Shown piece by piece: positions 16,579-24,128 of a stretch of DNA of 41,011 nucleotides. Numbering within the stretch: position 1 is the first letter of the stretch; each line of letters opens with the position of its first letter. This stretch comes from SFFI01 sp964398655 (GTDB lineage: Bacteria > Bacillota > Clostridia > Saccharofermentanales > DTU023). A model generated the notes under the pieces. It searched no databases. It saw nothing but the letters and a program-made list of their open reading frames with translations, and was not told the DNA's origin. Both the position numbers and the translations under genes were made by a program. The DNA is taken from positions 1 through 41,011 of the forward strand of contig CAYNNG010000015.1 in the NCBI GenBank assembly GCA_964398655.1, in the 5' to 3' direction.

Positions 16579-16606
16579 GGCGAAAGTGCGCTACTTGGTT
16601 CTACCT

Positions 16607-18013
16607 TTAGCTCACCGTTTCGCGACGGACAATGCGGTAATAGACCTGGGCCGTAGCCTGGTAGATCAAGAGGTAAATCAGGGTGAAAACCAGGACCGAG
16701 ACCACGGACATTTTGAGGAAGAATCCGGTGTTCAACATCTGCTGGCCCAGGGCCTGGAGCAAGGTATTCAAGATCTTGTAAGAGGCAATAACGTTGAGGA
16801 CCGAAAAGGCCAGGGGCAGGAAGAACATAATGAGGATCTGGGTCCGGATCGTAGACTTAACCTGCTGCTGGTCCAAGCCTAATTCCTGCAGAATAACAAA
16901 GCTCTTGCGGTCGGCGTAGGCCTCGTTCAGCTGCTTAAAGTAGACTACCAGGCCGGAAACCAAGAGAAAGAAGACGATAAAGTAGAGGCCGATGAATAAG
17001 AGGGTTCCCATGCTGGCCCAGAGGTCTGCCACAAATTCATGGTCCGCTGCACTCTCGGCCAGCTTTTTGCCCAGCCCCCAATAGAGGGTGGAAGTCGTAG
17101 AGAAGGTCAAAAAGGCACAGGTAAAGAGGATAGAGATCGTAGCCAGACCAGCGGCGTTGGCCTTCATGCGGAATAAGAGGTTGGAGATATTGATGAAAGG
17201 CCGGGGCTGGTAGTAGAGGCTCTTTTTACGCTTTAAGGCCTTGAGCAGGAAAATCGTCACCGCCATAAAGACCCCATAGGTGCCCACAATAACCATGAGG
17301 ACCGCAGGGAAAAACATCTTCATGGCGTCCAGGGGGTCCAGATCCAGGTTGGCCAGGTAATAGGCGCCCAACAAGAGACCCAGAGAAATAATGGTAACCA
17401 GCCATTTTGCCTTGGGTTCCCGCTCCCCGGTCTCTGGTCCATCCAAGAGGTCGCGGAGGTTGGCTTTCAGGATGGTAAAGCTATTAAAGAGGAAAATCGC
17501 CAGGAAAATGCAGGCAAAGAGCACCAAGGTTTGGCGCAGGGCTGCGGCCGAAAACTGATAGCTGATCTTGAGGAAATTATCCAATTTTGTAAGGGCCAGC
17601 AGGCCAGCGAAAACCAGACGACCCAGGGCGAAGCCCAAAACGGAGCCCAGCAGGCTAATGCTGAGGCCAAGTCCCAGGCATTCCAAGAAATTCAGCTTAA
17701 TTAGGTCCCGCCTGCCCAGGCCCAAAACCCCATATAAGCCGTAGGAGAGCGACCGGCGCTTGGCGAGGAAAGAGTTGAGATAGAAAAAAACCGCAAAGGA
17801 AATGATGGCAAAAACATAGGTAAGGGTCTTAAAGACTGTACCTAAGGACCGGTAGCCCATGAAGTCCTGGCCCCTCGCGATCATGTCCCCCATGGCAAAA
17901 ATGATATAGACCAGGGCCATAAGGATACTGCCCATGATGAAGGTGGGCAGGTAGATATTGCGGTTGCTCTTGACCTGGTCCCGCAAGAGCTTACTCGAAA
18001 GTTTGAAACCCAT
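16607..18013 (-). CDS. FtsX-like ABC transporter permease, BceB-like but lacking the large extracellular domain
   Basis: Membrane subunit paired with the ATPase encoded 12 bp upstream. The 468-residue protein starts like antimicrobial-peptide exporters (KLLRDQVKSNRNIYLPTF, then a membrane segment). It has an FtsX-type block (SFLAKRRSLSYGLYGVLGLGRRDLIKLN), several further membrane spans and a second FtsX-type block at the C-terminus (SFVILQELGLDQQQVKSTIR). About ten spans are recognisable. BceB-type permeases are usually about 620-670 residues, with a roughly 200-residue extracellular domain between spans seven and eight. Here only about 25 residues (around LGKKLAESAADHEFVADLW) occupy that place. 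Function is probably envelope-stress or peptide handling, but the usual substrate-sensing domain is missing. Confidence 0.82.
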   Translation of the reverse strand: MGFKLSSKLLRDQVKSNRNIYLPTFIMGSILMALVYIIFAMGDMIARGQDFMGYRSLGTVFKTLTYVFAIISFAVFFYLNSFLAKRRSLSYGLYGVLGLGRRDLIKLNFLECLGLGLSISLLGSVLGFALGRLVFAGLLALTKLDNFLKISYQFSAAALRQTLVLFACIFLAIFLFNSFTILKANLRDLLDGPETGEREPKAKWLVTIISLGLLLGAYYLANLDLDPLDAMKMFFPAVLMVIVGTYGVFMAVTIFLLKALKRKKSLYYQPRPFINISNLLFRMKANAAGLATISILFTCAFLTFSTTSTLYWGLGKKLAESAADHEFVADLWASMGTLLFIGLYFIVFFLLVSGLVVYFKQLNEAYADRKSFVILQELGLDQQQVKSTIRTQILIMFFLPLAFSVLNVIASYKILNTLLQALGQQMLNTGFFLKMSVVSVLVFTLIYLLIYQATAQVYYRIVRRETVS

Positions 18014-18025
18014 CGCCTCTCTCCT

Positions 18026-18808
18026 TTAGCGCACCTGAGCGCGGCTCCGAGCAGGGGCCCGGCGGCTGGACTGGGCCATGAGCTGGGAAATGGCCTCCAT
18101 TTGTTCTAAGTGGGACTTGCCCTTACGGAAAAGCTCCGCAAAGACCACGCCGTCTCGGATGAAGAGCACGCGGCCGGCCTCCGCCGCCGCTTTGGCTGAG
18201 TGGGTAACCATGAGGATGGTTTGGCCCTGGGCCCCAATGGCCGCGAAAGTGTCAAGAATTTCTTGGGAATTATAGGAGTCTAATTGCCCCGTAGGCTCAT
18301 CTGCCAGGACCAGGTCCGGCTTGGTAATCAGGGCCCGGGCAATGGCTCCCCGCTGTTTTTCCCCGCCAGACAGCTCAAAAGGATATTTATGGAGCAGGTC
18401 CTGCAAGCCTAGGTTTGTGGCTAAAAACTGCAAGCGCGTCTGCATTTCTTTGAGCGGGGTCTTGGCCAAAACTAGGGGCAAGAGAATATTATCCGCCAAA
18501 TTAAAAGTATCTAAGAGTTTAAAGTCTTGAAAGACAAAACCCAGGCGGTCGCGCCGGAACTTAGTTAAGTCACGGTCAGAAATGGCAGTTAAGTCTTGGC
18601 CGGCGATAATAACCCTGCCCGCGCTGGGCCGGTCTAAAGAGGCAATTATATTAAGCAAGGTCGTTTTACCTGAGCCAGAATCCCCCATGATAGCGACAAA
18701 TTCGCCCTTTTCTACCTGAAAGTTCACCTGGCGCAGGGCTTCTACATCCTTGCCCCCTAATTTACTTTTATAGACCTTCTTGAGGTCTTGGACTTGCAAT
18801 AGCGTCAT
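18026..18808 (-). CDS. ABC transporter ATP-binding protein (MacB/BceA-like)
   Basis: Energising subunit of the transporter with the downstream permease. The 260-residue protein has Walker A GDSGSGKTT, Q-loop VFQDFKLLDTF, signature LSGGEKQRGAIARAL, Walker B LVLADEPTGQLD and the switch histidine in LMVTHSAKAA. The GEKQR and EPTGQLD forms are typical of the FtsE/LolD/BceA branch that works with FtsX-like permeases. The C-terminus is a basic, Arg/Ser-rich tail. It is preceded by a spacer of about 100 bp with a candidate promoter, so it can be transcribed independently of the kinase and regulator genes upstream. Its AAGGAG is 13 bases from the ATG, longer than ideal. Confidence 0.92.
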   Translation of the reverse strand: MTLLQVQDLKKVYKSKLGGKDVEALRQVNFQVEKGEFVAIMGDSGSGKTTLLNIIASLDRPSAGRVIIAGQDLTAISDRDLTKFRRDRLGFVFQDFKLLDTFNLADNILLPLVLAKTPLKEMQTRLQFLATNLGLQDLLHKYPFELSGGEKQRGAIARALITKPDLVLADEPTGQLDSYNSQEILDTFAAIGAQGQTILMVTHSAKAAAEAGRVLFIRDGVVFAELFRKGKSHLEQMEAISQLMAQSSRRAPARSRAQVR

Positions 18809-18829
18809 CTTTGCGTTTCTGCTCCTTCT

Positions 18830-18879
18830 GTACTAGTGATCATAATACGGATAATACTCATAGTACAGCTAAATTGCAA
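18830..18879 (-). promoter_or_regulatory. Candidate promoter with flanking inverted repeat for the ABC transporter pair
   Basis: On the minus strand TTGCAA (18874-18879) and TATTAT (18851-18856) are separated by exactly 17 bp. The -10 box lies between the inverted arms GTACTA (18830-18835) and TAGTAC (18861-18866), as an operator might. The site separates the two-component genes from the transporter genes they probably control. No direct evidence for regulator binding. Confidence 0.5.
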
Positions 18880-18912
18880 GCCCTGGATAAGCCTTGTAAT
18901 TGAAAAGCAATA

Positions 18913-20367
18913 TTATTGGTCGGATTCTTCTGCCTGATGCTCCGGTTCTACAGCCTGATACTCTGGTTCTTTAGCCTGATACTCCGGCAAGACCACCGTA
19001 ATCCGGGTACCCAAGTCCTCCCGTGACAGGACAGTAAAGTGCCCTTGGTGGCTGTCCACGATCCATTTAGCAATGGACAGGCCGAGGCCCGTGCCACCTC
19101 CCTCCCGCTTGCGAGCAGGGTCTGACCGGTAGAAGCGGTCAAAAATCTTGGGCAGGTCTTCACGGGCTATACCCGTGCCCATATCTTGAACCAAGAAGGC
19201 TGGCCTTTGCCCTTCTGTATGAAAGGCTTTTAGCCGGATTTCCGTACCAGAGGGAGAATAACGCTTGGCATTGTCCACCAAAATGCGCAAGACCTGTTTG
19301 AGCATCTTACGATCTCCCTTGGCCAGCACAGGCTGGTCGGCCATAATTTGCCAAACATGGTCATGGTCAATCATGCGGTATTCTTCTGCCGTTTCCTGCA
19401 CCAGCTGGGCCAGGTCCAAGGTCTCAAAATTCATGGGATTGCGGCCTGCATCGCCGCGGGCTAGAAAGAGCAGCTGCTCAACCAGGGTTTTCATCTGTCC
19501 GGCTTCCGCCTGAATTGCGGTAATGCCCTCTTCCAGAACTGCCTGGTCCTCGCTGCCCCAGCGGGCCAGGAGGTCCGCGTAGCCTTGAATTACGGCAATG
19601 GGAGTGCGGAGCTCGTGCGAAGCGTCTGATACAAAGCGGATTTGCTGGCGGTAGGCCGCGTGGGTCCGGGCTAGGAGGTCATTAATCGCCTCTTCCAAGC
19701 CCTGGAGGTTGGGATCGCCCGTATCAATCTTGGCGTTAGGGGTGGCCGGGCTGAGCGATTCAATCGCATTCTCCATGTCATGGTAGGATTCCTGCTGCAG
19801 GTCAAACTTGGACAGGAGCTCCGCCTGGTCAGCCATTTCTTGGAGGGGGGCTTCCAGAATGCGGTAGTTAGCCGCCTTGCCTTTAAAATACTGCTGGATA
19901 AAATGCAGGAACTGTAAAATAACCACGGCCAAGCCGCTGCGGTAGACAGTTTGGGCAAAAGTGCCCGCCTCAATCACGATGGTAGAGGGCTCTTCCGCCT
20001 CCTTCTCCGGCTGGTCGTGGGTCTGGTCAAGTGGCACGATTTCCGGCTGGTCTTGTGGCGCGATTTCGTGCTGGTCACGGGGCGTGATCCGGTACTCTAA
20101 ATAGGCCAATTTAGCAGACCAAGACATCGGTCCTGCCGGCAGGTCTTCCGCATAGCCGAGTTCGCGAAAGATGCGTATATCCCAAGACGGGCCCAGGGCA
20201 GCCTTTTCCGCCTGGTAGGCTCCCGTACATATGACAATGAGTAAAATAACGAGGTCGAAAAAAATATAAGAGGTCAAGAGCCGCCACAAAAGATTGCGGT
20301 TAAGCCGGCTGGCCAGGCTGGCCACCGGCTTAGTATAGCTTGTGTCGTGGTTTTTAGGCTCTGCCAT
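18913..20367 (-). CDS. Sensor histidine kinase (OmpR-partner type) with repeat-bearing extracellular loop
   Basis: Membrane kinase expected to phosphorylate the regulator encoded immediately upstream. The 484-residue protein has a first membrane span at about residues 32-50, an extracellular loop, a second span near 141-157, a linker resembling HAMP, then the dimerisation/phosphoacceptor helix FVSDASHELRTPIAVI with His251. The ATPase domain has the N-box RILVDNAKRYS, G1 VQDMGTGIA, F-box FDRFYR and G2 GGGTGLGLSIAK. The loop contains an 8-residue repeat (P-x-D-Q-x-E-I-x) at about residues 96-115. The C-terminus ends in a 7-residue repeat (EPEYQAx). Its ATG overlaps the regulator's stop codon (TAATG), so translation is coupled. 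It is not of the short intramembrane BceS type. Confidence 0.92.
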   Translation of the reverse strand: MAEPKNHDTSYTKPVASLASRLNRNLLWRLLTSYIFFDLVILLIVICTGAYQAEKAALGPSWDIRIFRELGYAEDLPAGPMSWSAKLAYLEYRITPRDQHEIAPQDQPEIVPLDQTHDQPEKEAEEPSTIVIEAGTFAQTVYRSGLAVVILQFLHFIQQYFKGKAANYRILEAPLQEMADQAELLSKFDLQQESYHDMENAIESLSPATPNAKIDTGDPNLQGLEEAINDLLARTHAAYRQQIRFVSDASHELRTPIAVIQGYADLLARWGSEDQAVLEEGITAIQAEAGQMKTLVEQLLFLARGDAGRNPMNFETLDLAQLVQETAEEYRMIDHDHVWQIMADQPVLAKGDRKMLKQVLRILVDNAKRYSPSGTEIRLKAFHTEGQRPAFLVQDMGTGIAREDLPKIFDRFYRSDPARKREGGGTGLGLSIAKWIVDSHQGHFTVLSREDLGTRITVVLPEYQAKEPEYQAVEPEHQAEESDQ

Positions 20368-21044
20368 TAGTCCTCCCGGCGGAGGGTATAACCCACGCCG
20401 CGAACTGTCTGCAGGAGTTTCACGCCAAAGACCTCATCAAGCTTTTGCCGCAGATAGCGGACATAGACATCTACGACATTGGATTCGCCCAGATAGTCAT
20501 AGGACCAAACAGCCTCCAGGAGCTGGTCCCGTGTGACCACGATCTCCGCATGCTCCATGAAGTAGCGCAGGAGGTCAAACTCCCGAGCCGAGAGGTCCAG
20601 GTTATGGCCCGCATAGGTCACCTGGTGCCGGGCTAGGTCCATTTTGAGTTCATCATAGGTGAGGACAGTGTCCAGATTTTTCTGGGCACTCTTGCGTAAG
20701 ATAGACCTTATACGGGCGAGGAGCTCCTCAATAAAGAAGGGCTTAGTAATATAATCATCTGCCCCCATATCTAGGCCTGCGACCTTGTCCATAACTTCGT
20801 CTTTGGCCGTCAGCATAATGACCGGGACCGCACTGCTTTTACGCAGGCGGCGCAGGAGTTCAAAGCCGTTGAGCTCGGGCAGAAGCACATCTAAGAGGAT
20901 AAGGTCATAGTCCCCGCTTTCAGCCATTTCCAGGCCCGTGCGGCCATCTGCGGCCTTGCCCACCTCGTAGCCCTCATGCTTAAGCTCCAGTTCCATAAAG
21001 CGGGCAATCTTTTCTTCGTCTTCCACAATGAGGATTCTAGTCAT
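20367..21044 (-). CDS. Response regulator, OmpR/PhoB family
   Basis: DNA-binding output of the two-component system. The 225-residue protein has the acidic pair in VEDEEKIAR, the phosphoacceptor Asp52 in LILLDVLLPELNG, the conserved Thr in VIMLTAKDE and Lys in DDYITKPF. The C-terminal winged helix is typical (LSAREFDLLRYFMEHAEIVVTRDQLLEAVW, shortened here by family convention, with RYLRQKLD near the end). AAAGGGGAGG precedes the ATG. It is first in the four-gene leftward module regulator-kinase-ATPase-permease. A 17-bp inverted repeat lies just upstream in its promoter/leader zone, suggesting a regulatory site. Confidence 0.94.
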   Translation of the reverse strand: MTRILIVEDEEKIARFMELELKHEGYEVGKAADGRTGLEMAESGDYDLILLDVLLPELNGFELLRRLRKSSAVPVIMLTAKDEVMDKVAGLDMGADDYITKPFFIEELLARIRSILRKSAQKNLDTVLTYDELKMDLARHQVTYAGHNLDLSAREFDLLRYFMEHAEIVVTRDQLLEAVWSYDYLGESNVVDVYVRYLRQKLDEVFGVKLLQTVRGVGYTLRRED

Positions 21045-21074
21045 CTGCCCTCCCCTTTATTGCTCAATAGATAA

Positions 21075-21114
21075 GCGCAGCTGCCTAACTAATTAACTAG
21101 TTGAGCAGCTACGC
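21075..21114 (-). promoter_or_regulatory. 17-bp inverted repeat upstream of the response-regulator gene
   Basis: GCGCAGCTGCCTAACTA (21075-21091) and TAGTTGAGCAGCTACGC (21098-21114) match at 14 of 17 positions around a 6-base spacer. A possible -10 (TACAAT on the minus strand, 21117-21122) lies next to it. It could be an autoregulatory operator or a leader stem-loop. Confidence 0.5.
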
Positions 21115-21248
21115 CTATTGTACTGAATTGTAGAGAATTCTGCTGATCCAGCTTTCCTCAGGCGAGGCTTCCTGCTGCCCTCTTGTGAGGGCCCCGCCAG
21201 AGCCCTACCGGGATCCCGCTCAAATCGCGGGCAAGGATTTCCTTGCTT

Positions 21249-21749
21249 TTACTGCTGGTCTGATACGTCCTTATCATCTTGGCCAGCTTCCGTATGCTTC
21301 ACATAATCCTGACCCTTGGTGATGCTGTACCGTACCCCGAAGAAGTAGGCTACCACTGACACAAAGATAATCGCGCCAAAGGCCGGTGCCGTCAGCAGGA
21401 GGATAAGGATCACGATCGAGATAGGAATAGAGGTAATCTGCTGATTATCCTTAGAAATGACCAGGTTGCGGTCATTAGCCAACTTGATCAGACGTTTGAT
21501 CTCTTCAAAGAAAGAGTTTATCGCAGACTTGCCTTTCTCCTTCTTTTCCTCGCGCTTCTCCTGCTTAGCCTCTGCCTCTTCTTTCGTGGTGTATTCTGAA
21601 GAATATTCATAATGCATCTTTCCTTCTCGCTCTAGCTGAACCATGGCATCCAAGAGATCCCAATTATTGTCCTCTAAAGCCGCCTTGGCCTCTTCATAGC
21701 TAACATCTGCACGCTCTCTGAGTTTTTCCACCATTTCAATGTGATCCAT
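21249..21749 (-). CDS. DUF4342 domain-containing membrane protein with UBA-like N-terminus
   Basis: A 166-residue protein of unknown function. Residues 1-45 (MDHIEMVEKLRERADVSYEE and following, ALEDNNWDLLDAMVQLE) look like the small UBA-type helical bundle seen at the N-terminus of EF-Ts and NAC. Next comes a Lys/Glu-rich segment likely to be a charged helix (about 58-80). A DUF4342-like region follows with one long or two tightly packed membrane spans (about 116-148), then an acidic tail. The start at 21749 is chosen because a near-consensus AAAGGAGGT stands five bases upstream. A longer open frame to 21944 would only encode a low-complexity repeat. A compact set of hairpins (for example GCAAGG/CCTTGC at 21231-21246) lies around its 3' end, without a T run on this strand. 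Confidence 0.82.
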   Translation of the reverse strand: MDHIEMVEKLRERADVSYEEAKAALEDNNWDLLDAMVQLEREGKMHYEYSSEYTTKEEAEAKQEKREEKKEKGKSAINSFFEEIKRLIKLANDRNLVISKDNQQITSIPISIVILILLLTAPAFGAIIFVSVVAYFFGVRYSITKGQDYVKHTEAGQDDKDVSDQQ

Positions 21750-21804
21750 AATGACCTCCTTTAACCTGTTCGTCAGGTAATGTTTTGTGTTGCTTTGCTT
21801 GTTC

Positions 21805-21876
21805 GCTTGTTCGCTTGTTCGTTTGCTGCTTTGCTCGTTTACTTGTTCGCTTGTTCGTTTGCTGCTTTGCTCGTTT
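21805..21876. repeat. 36-bp tandem repeat (two units) in the DUF4342 gene leader
   Basis: Units 21805-21840 and 21841-21876 differ at one base, and a partial third unit precedes them. The repeat is rich in TTGTTCG and TTTGCTG/TTTGCTCG words. Between it and the N gap is a GC-rich hairpin (AGAGCT-GGGGCC, then GGCCCC and AGCTCT, 21904-21936). I see no gene in 21750-22017. Confidence 0.85.
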
Positions 21877-22017
21877 TTTGGCTTGTGCTTCTCGTTATGG
21901 ACTAGAGCTGGGGCCTGGCCCCTTTGCTTAAGCTCTGGGTTCATTGTAGAAAGCGAAAATTAAAGTAAACCTCTAAGGAAGATTAGAATTTCATTAGACT
22001 TTACTGAAAGGGCTCAC

Positions 22018-22117
22018 NNNNNNNNNNNNNNNNNNNNNNNNNNNNNNNNNNNNNNNNNNNNNNNNNNNNNNNNNNNNNNNNNNNNNNNNNNNNNNNNNNN
22101 NNNNNNNNNNNNNNNNN
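22018..22117. other. Assembly gap of 100 N
   Basis: Exactly 100 N, the usual placeholder for a scaffold gap of unknown size. The true distance and any genes between the DUF4342 gene and parB are unknown. Confidence 0.98.
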
Positions 22118-22118
22118 A

Positions 22119-22190
22119 TTCTATTCATCTAAGAGTTCAATCAGACGGTCTAGGTTCTATTCACTTAAGAGTTCAATTAGACGGTCTAGC
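22119..22190. repeat. 36-bp tandem duplication of the parB 3' end
   Basis: Bases 22155-22190 carry the last codons and the stop of parB. Bases 22119-22154 repeat them at 32 of 36 positions, in the same frame, encoding NLDRLIELLDE and another stop after the first stop. It abuts the N gap, so a strain-variant assembly artefact is possible. Confidence 0.8.
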
Positions 22191-23023
22191 TCGTCGAGAT
22201 TCTTATAGGGGATTTCGATTTTGCCTTTGCCTGACCGGTCGCGTAGTTTTACTTTTACTCCCAGATTTTTGGAGATTTTGTCTTCTACGCTTTTTACAGA
22301 GAGGGCGTACCGGATATCTTCAGGAGATTTAGCCTTGGGAGTTTTATCGGCCGTTAGGAAGCGTACATAGTTTTCGGTTTGCCGAACGTTGAAGCCTTTT
22401 TCTACCACATATTGGGCGGCAGCGACTTGTTTATCCAGTTCTTTAATACCCAATAAGGCTCTGGCTTGGCCTTCACTGAGTTTACCCTGGTTCAGTAGGT
22501 CCTGGACTTCTGCTGCCAAATTGTTCAGTCGCAAGGTATTGGCAATGGCAGACCGCGACTTGGCCAGGCTGTTGGCCAGTTCTTCTTGGGTCATGTCATA
22601 GCGATCAAGGAGAATTTGATAGGCTTGGGCTTCTTCTAAAGGATTGAGGTCTTCCCTTTGAATATTTTCTACCAAGGCCTGGCGGACCTGAGTGACTTCG
22701 TCTACCTCACGAATAATGGCGGGTATGGTTGTTTTGCCAGCCAAACGCGAGGCCCGCCAGCGTCTCTCACCTGCTATGATGCTGTAATTGCGAGCAGAGA
22801 TTTTGCGTACGATGATGGGCTGGAGTACACCTTCTCGGGCAATTGAATCCGCAAGTTCCTGCAAGGCTTCTTGCTCGAAATTTTTACGAGGCTGGCCAGC
22901 CTGAGGAGAAATATCGTTGATGTCGAGTTCGTATACGGCTTCCGCCTCTTTGGCCAGTTGGATCTCCGAAGCATCTAAGAGGGCACCCAAGCCCTTGCCT
23001 AATCCTTTTTTCTTGGCTGTCAT
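22157..23023 (-). CDS. parB: Chromosome-partitioning protein ParB (Spo0J)
   Basis: CTP-dependent clamp that loads at parS and organises the origin region for segregation. The 288-residue protein starts with the typical GLGKGLGALL segment. It has the box I/II region QPRKNFEQEALQELADSI, the CTP-binding motif GERRWRAS, ALVENIQREDLNPLEEA, and the helix-turn-helix MTQEELANSLAKSRSAIANTLRL. The C-terminal dimerisation part is present and ends in NLDELDRLIELLSE. GAGGAGG precedes the ATG. parA ends 15 bp upstream and the parS site lies about 75 bp before parA. The last 36 bp are duplicated after the stop codon. Confidence 0.96.
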   Translation of the reverse strand: MTAKKKGLGKGLGALLDASEIQLAKEAEAVYELDINDISPQAGQPRKNFEQEALQELADSIAREGVLQPIIVRKISARNYSIIAGERRWRASRLAGKTTIPAIIREVDEVTQVRQALVENIQREDLNPLEEAQAYQILLDRYDMTQEELANSLAKSRSAIANTLRLNNLAAEVQDLLNQGKLSEGQARALLGIKELDKQVAAAQYVVEKGFNVRQTENYVRFLTADKTPKAKSPEDIRYALSVKSVEDKISKNLGVKVKLRDRSGKGKIEIPYKNLDELDRLIELLSE

Positions 23024-23038
23024 CTCAATTCCTCCTCT

Positions 23039-23809
23039 TTATCCTAAAAATTTCTGCTTCATGTCTAAGAATTCTTTGGCTACCGCCCGGTAGGCCCTGG
23101 CACCCTTAGACCAATTCTCATATTCAAAGATAGTCTGCTGGTGGCTAGGAGCCTCGCTCAAGCGCACATTCCGGGGAATTTCCCGCTTAAAGACCTTGTC
23201 ACCAAAGAAATTGCGAATCTCCTCACCCACCTGTTTAGCCAGTTGCGTGCGACCATCATACATTGTGATCAGGGCAGCATAAATCTCCAGCTCTTCATTC
23301 CAGTTCTTTTTCACGGCAGTTACGGTCTCTAAGAGTTGGGCCAAGCCTTCCAGAGCATAGTATTCTGCTTGAATGGGAATTAAGACTCCCCTGGCTGCAG
23401 ATAAGGCATTAATGGTCAAAAGACTCAAAGAGGGCGGACAATCAATGAAAATCTCATCATACTGGTCCTTGATAGGCTCTAAGGCCTTGCGTAAGATAAG
23501 CTCTCTTTCCTCCAAGTCAGCCAGCTCCAGTTCCGCGCCCGCCAAATCCATATTGCCCGGGCATATATCTAAGTACTTTCGGCCACTCGGCACCAGGACC
23601 TGGTCAAGAGATTTATTACCAATAAGCACATCATAGATCGTATGTTCTTGTTCACGCGGGTTGAAGCCCAGCCCAGATGAGGTATTGCCTTGGGGGTCTA
23701 GGTCAATAATCAGAACTTTTTCCTTGAGATTCGCTAGGGCGGCTGCCAGGTTTATGCAGGTGGTAGACTTACCTACCCCGCCCTTTTGGTTGGAGATAGC
23801 AATAATCAT
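23039..23809 (-). CDS. parA: Chromosome-partitioning ATPase ParA (Soj)
   Basis: Deviant Walker A ATPase that forms a nucleoid-bound gradient with ParB and modulates DnaA in relatives. The 256-residue protein begins ISNQKGGVGKSTTCINLA, with the signature lysine in KGGVGKST. The A' and B motifs are in LIIDLDPQGNTSSGLG and IFIDCPPSLSLLTINAL. The length is that of chromosomal Soj, without the extra N-terminal DNA-binding domain of plasmid ParA. AGGGAG precedes the ATG, and parB follows directly downstream. The usual neighbours rsmG and mnmG are not visible here, although the two scaffold gaps could hide them. Confidence 0.96.
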   Translation of the reverse strand: MIIAISNQKGGVGKSTTCINLAAALANLKEKVLIIDLDPQGNTSSGLGFNPREQEHTIYDVLIGNKSLDQVLVPSGRKYLDICPGNMDLAGAELELADLEERELILRKALEPIKDQYDEIFIDCPPSLSLLTINALSAARGVLIPIQAEYYALEGLAQLLETVTAVKKNWNEELEIYAALITMYDGRTQLAKQVGEEIRNFFGDKVFKREIPRNVRLSEAPSHQQTIFEYENWSKGARAYRAVAKEFLDMKQKFLG

Positions 23810-23883
23810 GGTTTGCTCCCTGACTTGTAATGTCTTAAGTTTAACAGATGTCAGACTTTAATGGATTTCGTTCTGATTTCAGT

Positions 23884-23899
23884 TGTTTCACGTGAAACA
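23884..23899. promoter_or_regulatory. parS centromere site
   Basis: TGTTTCACGTGAAACA is a perfect 16-bp palindrome identical to the canonical ParB-binding parS sequence. It lies 75 bp upstream of parA, and the next base starts an N gap, so further sites may be missing from the assembly. Confidence 0.97.
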
Positions 23900-23999
23900 N
23901 NNNNNNNNNNNNNNNNNNNNNNNNNNNNNNNNNNNNNNNNNNNNNNNNNNNNNNNNNNNNNNNNNNNNNNNNNNNNNNNNNNNNNNNNNNNNNNNNNNN
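23900..23999. other. Assembly gap of 100 N
   Basis: Exactly 100 N directly after the parS palindrome. Unknown real size; gyrA, which often follows gyrB, could lie here. Confidence 0.98.
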
Positions 24000-24072
24000 T
24001 TTGAAATACTGGGAAATTATAAAGGCAAGAGTTAGCACCAAGCTAAAGCAGCACAAACAAATGGAATATAAG

Positions 24073-24102
24073 GCAAAAGCCAGGATAACTCCTGGCTTTT
24101 GC
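24073..24102 (-). terminator. Perfect 12-bp hairpin downstream of gyrB
   Basis: GCAAAAGCCAGG pairs perfectly with CCTGGCTTTTGC around a 6-base loop. It lies about 150 bp after the gyrB stop. The T run is inside the stem rather than after it, so terminator function is likely but not certain. No open frame of note lies in 24000-24250. Confidence 0.5.
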
Positions 24103-24128
24103 TATTAAGAGTTCTGAGATGAACAACT

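Noticed and set aside
21249..21944. 231-residue version of the DUF4342 protein
   Set aside because: The extra 65 residues are translated tandem repeat; AAAGGAGGT directly precedes the internal ATG at 21749.
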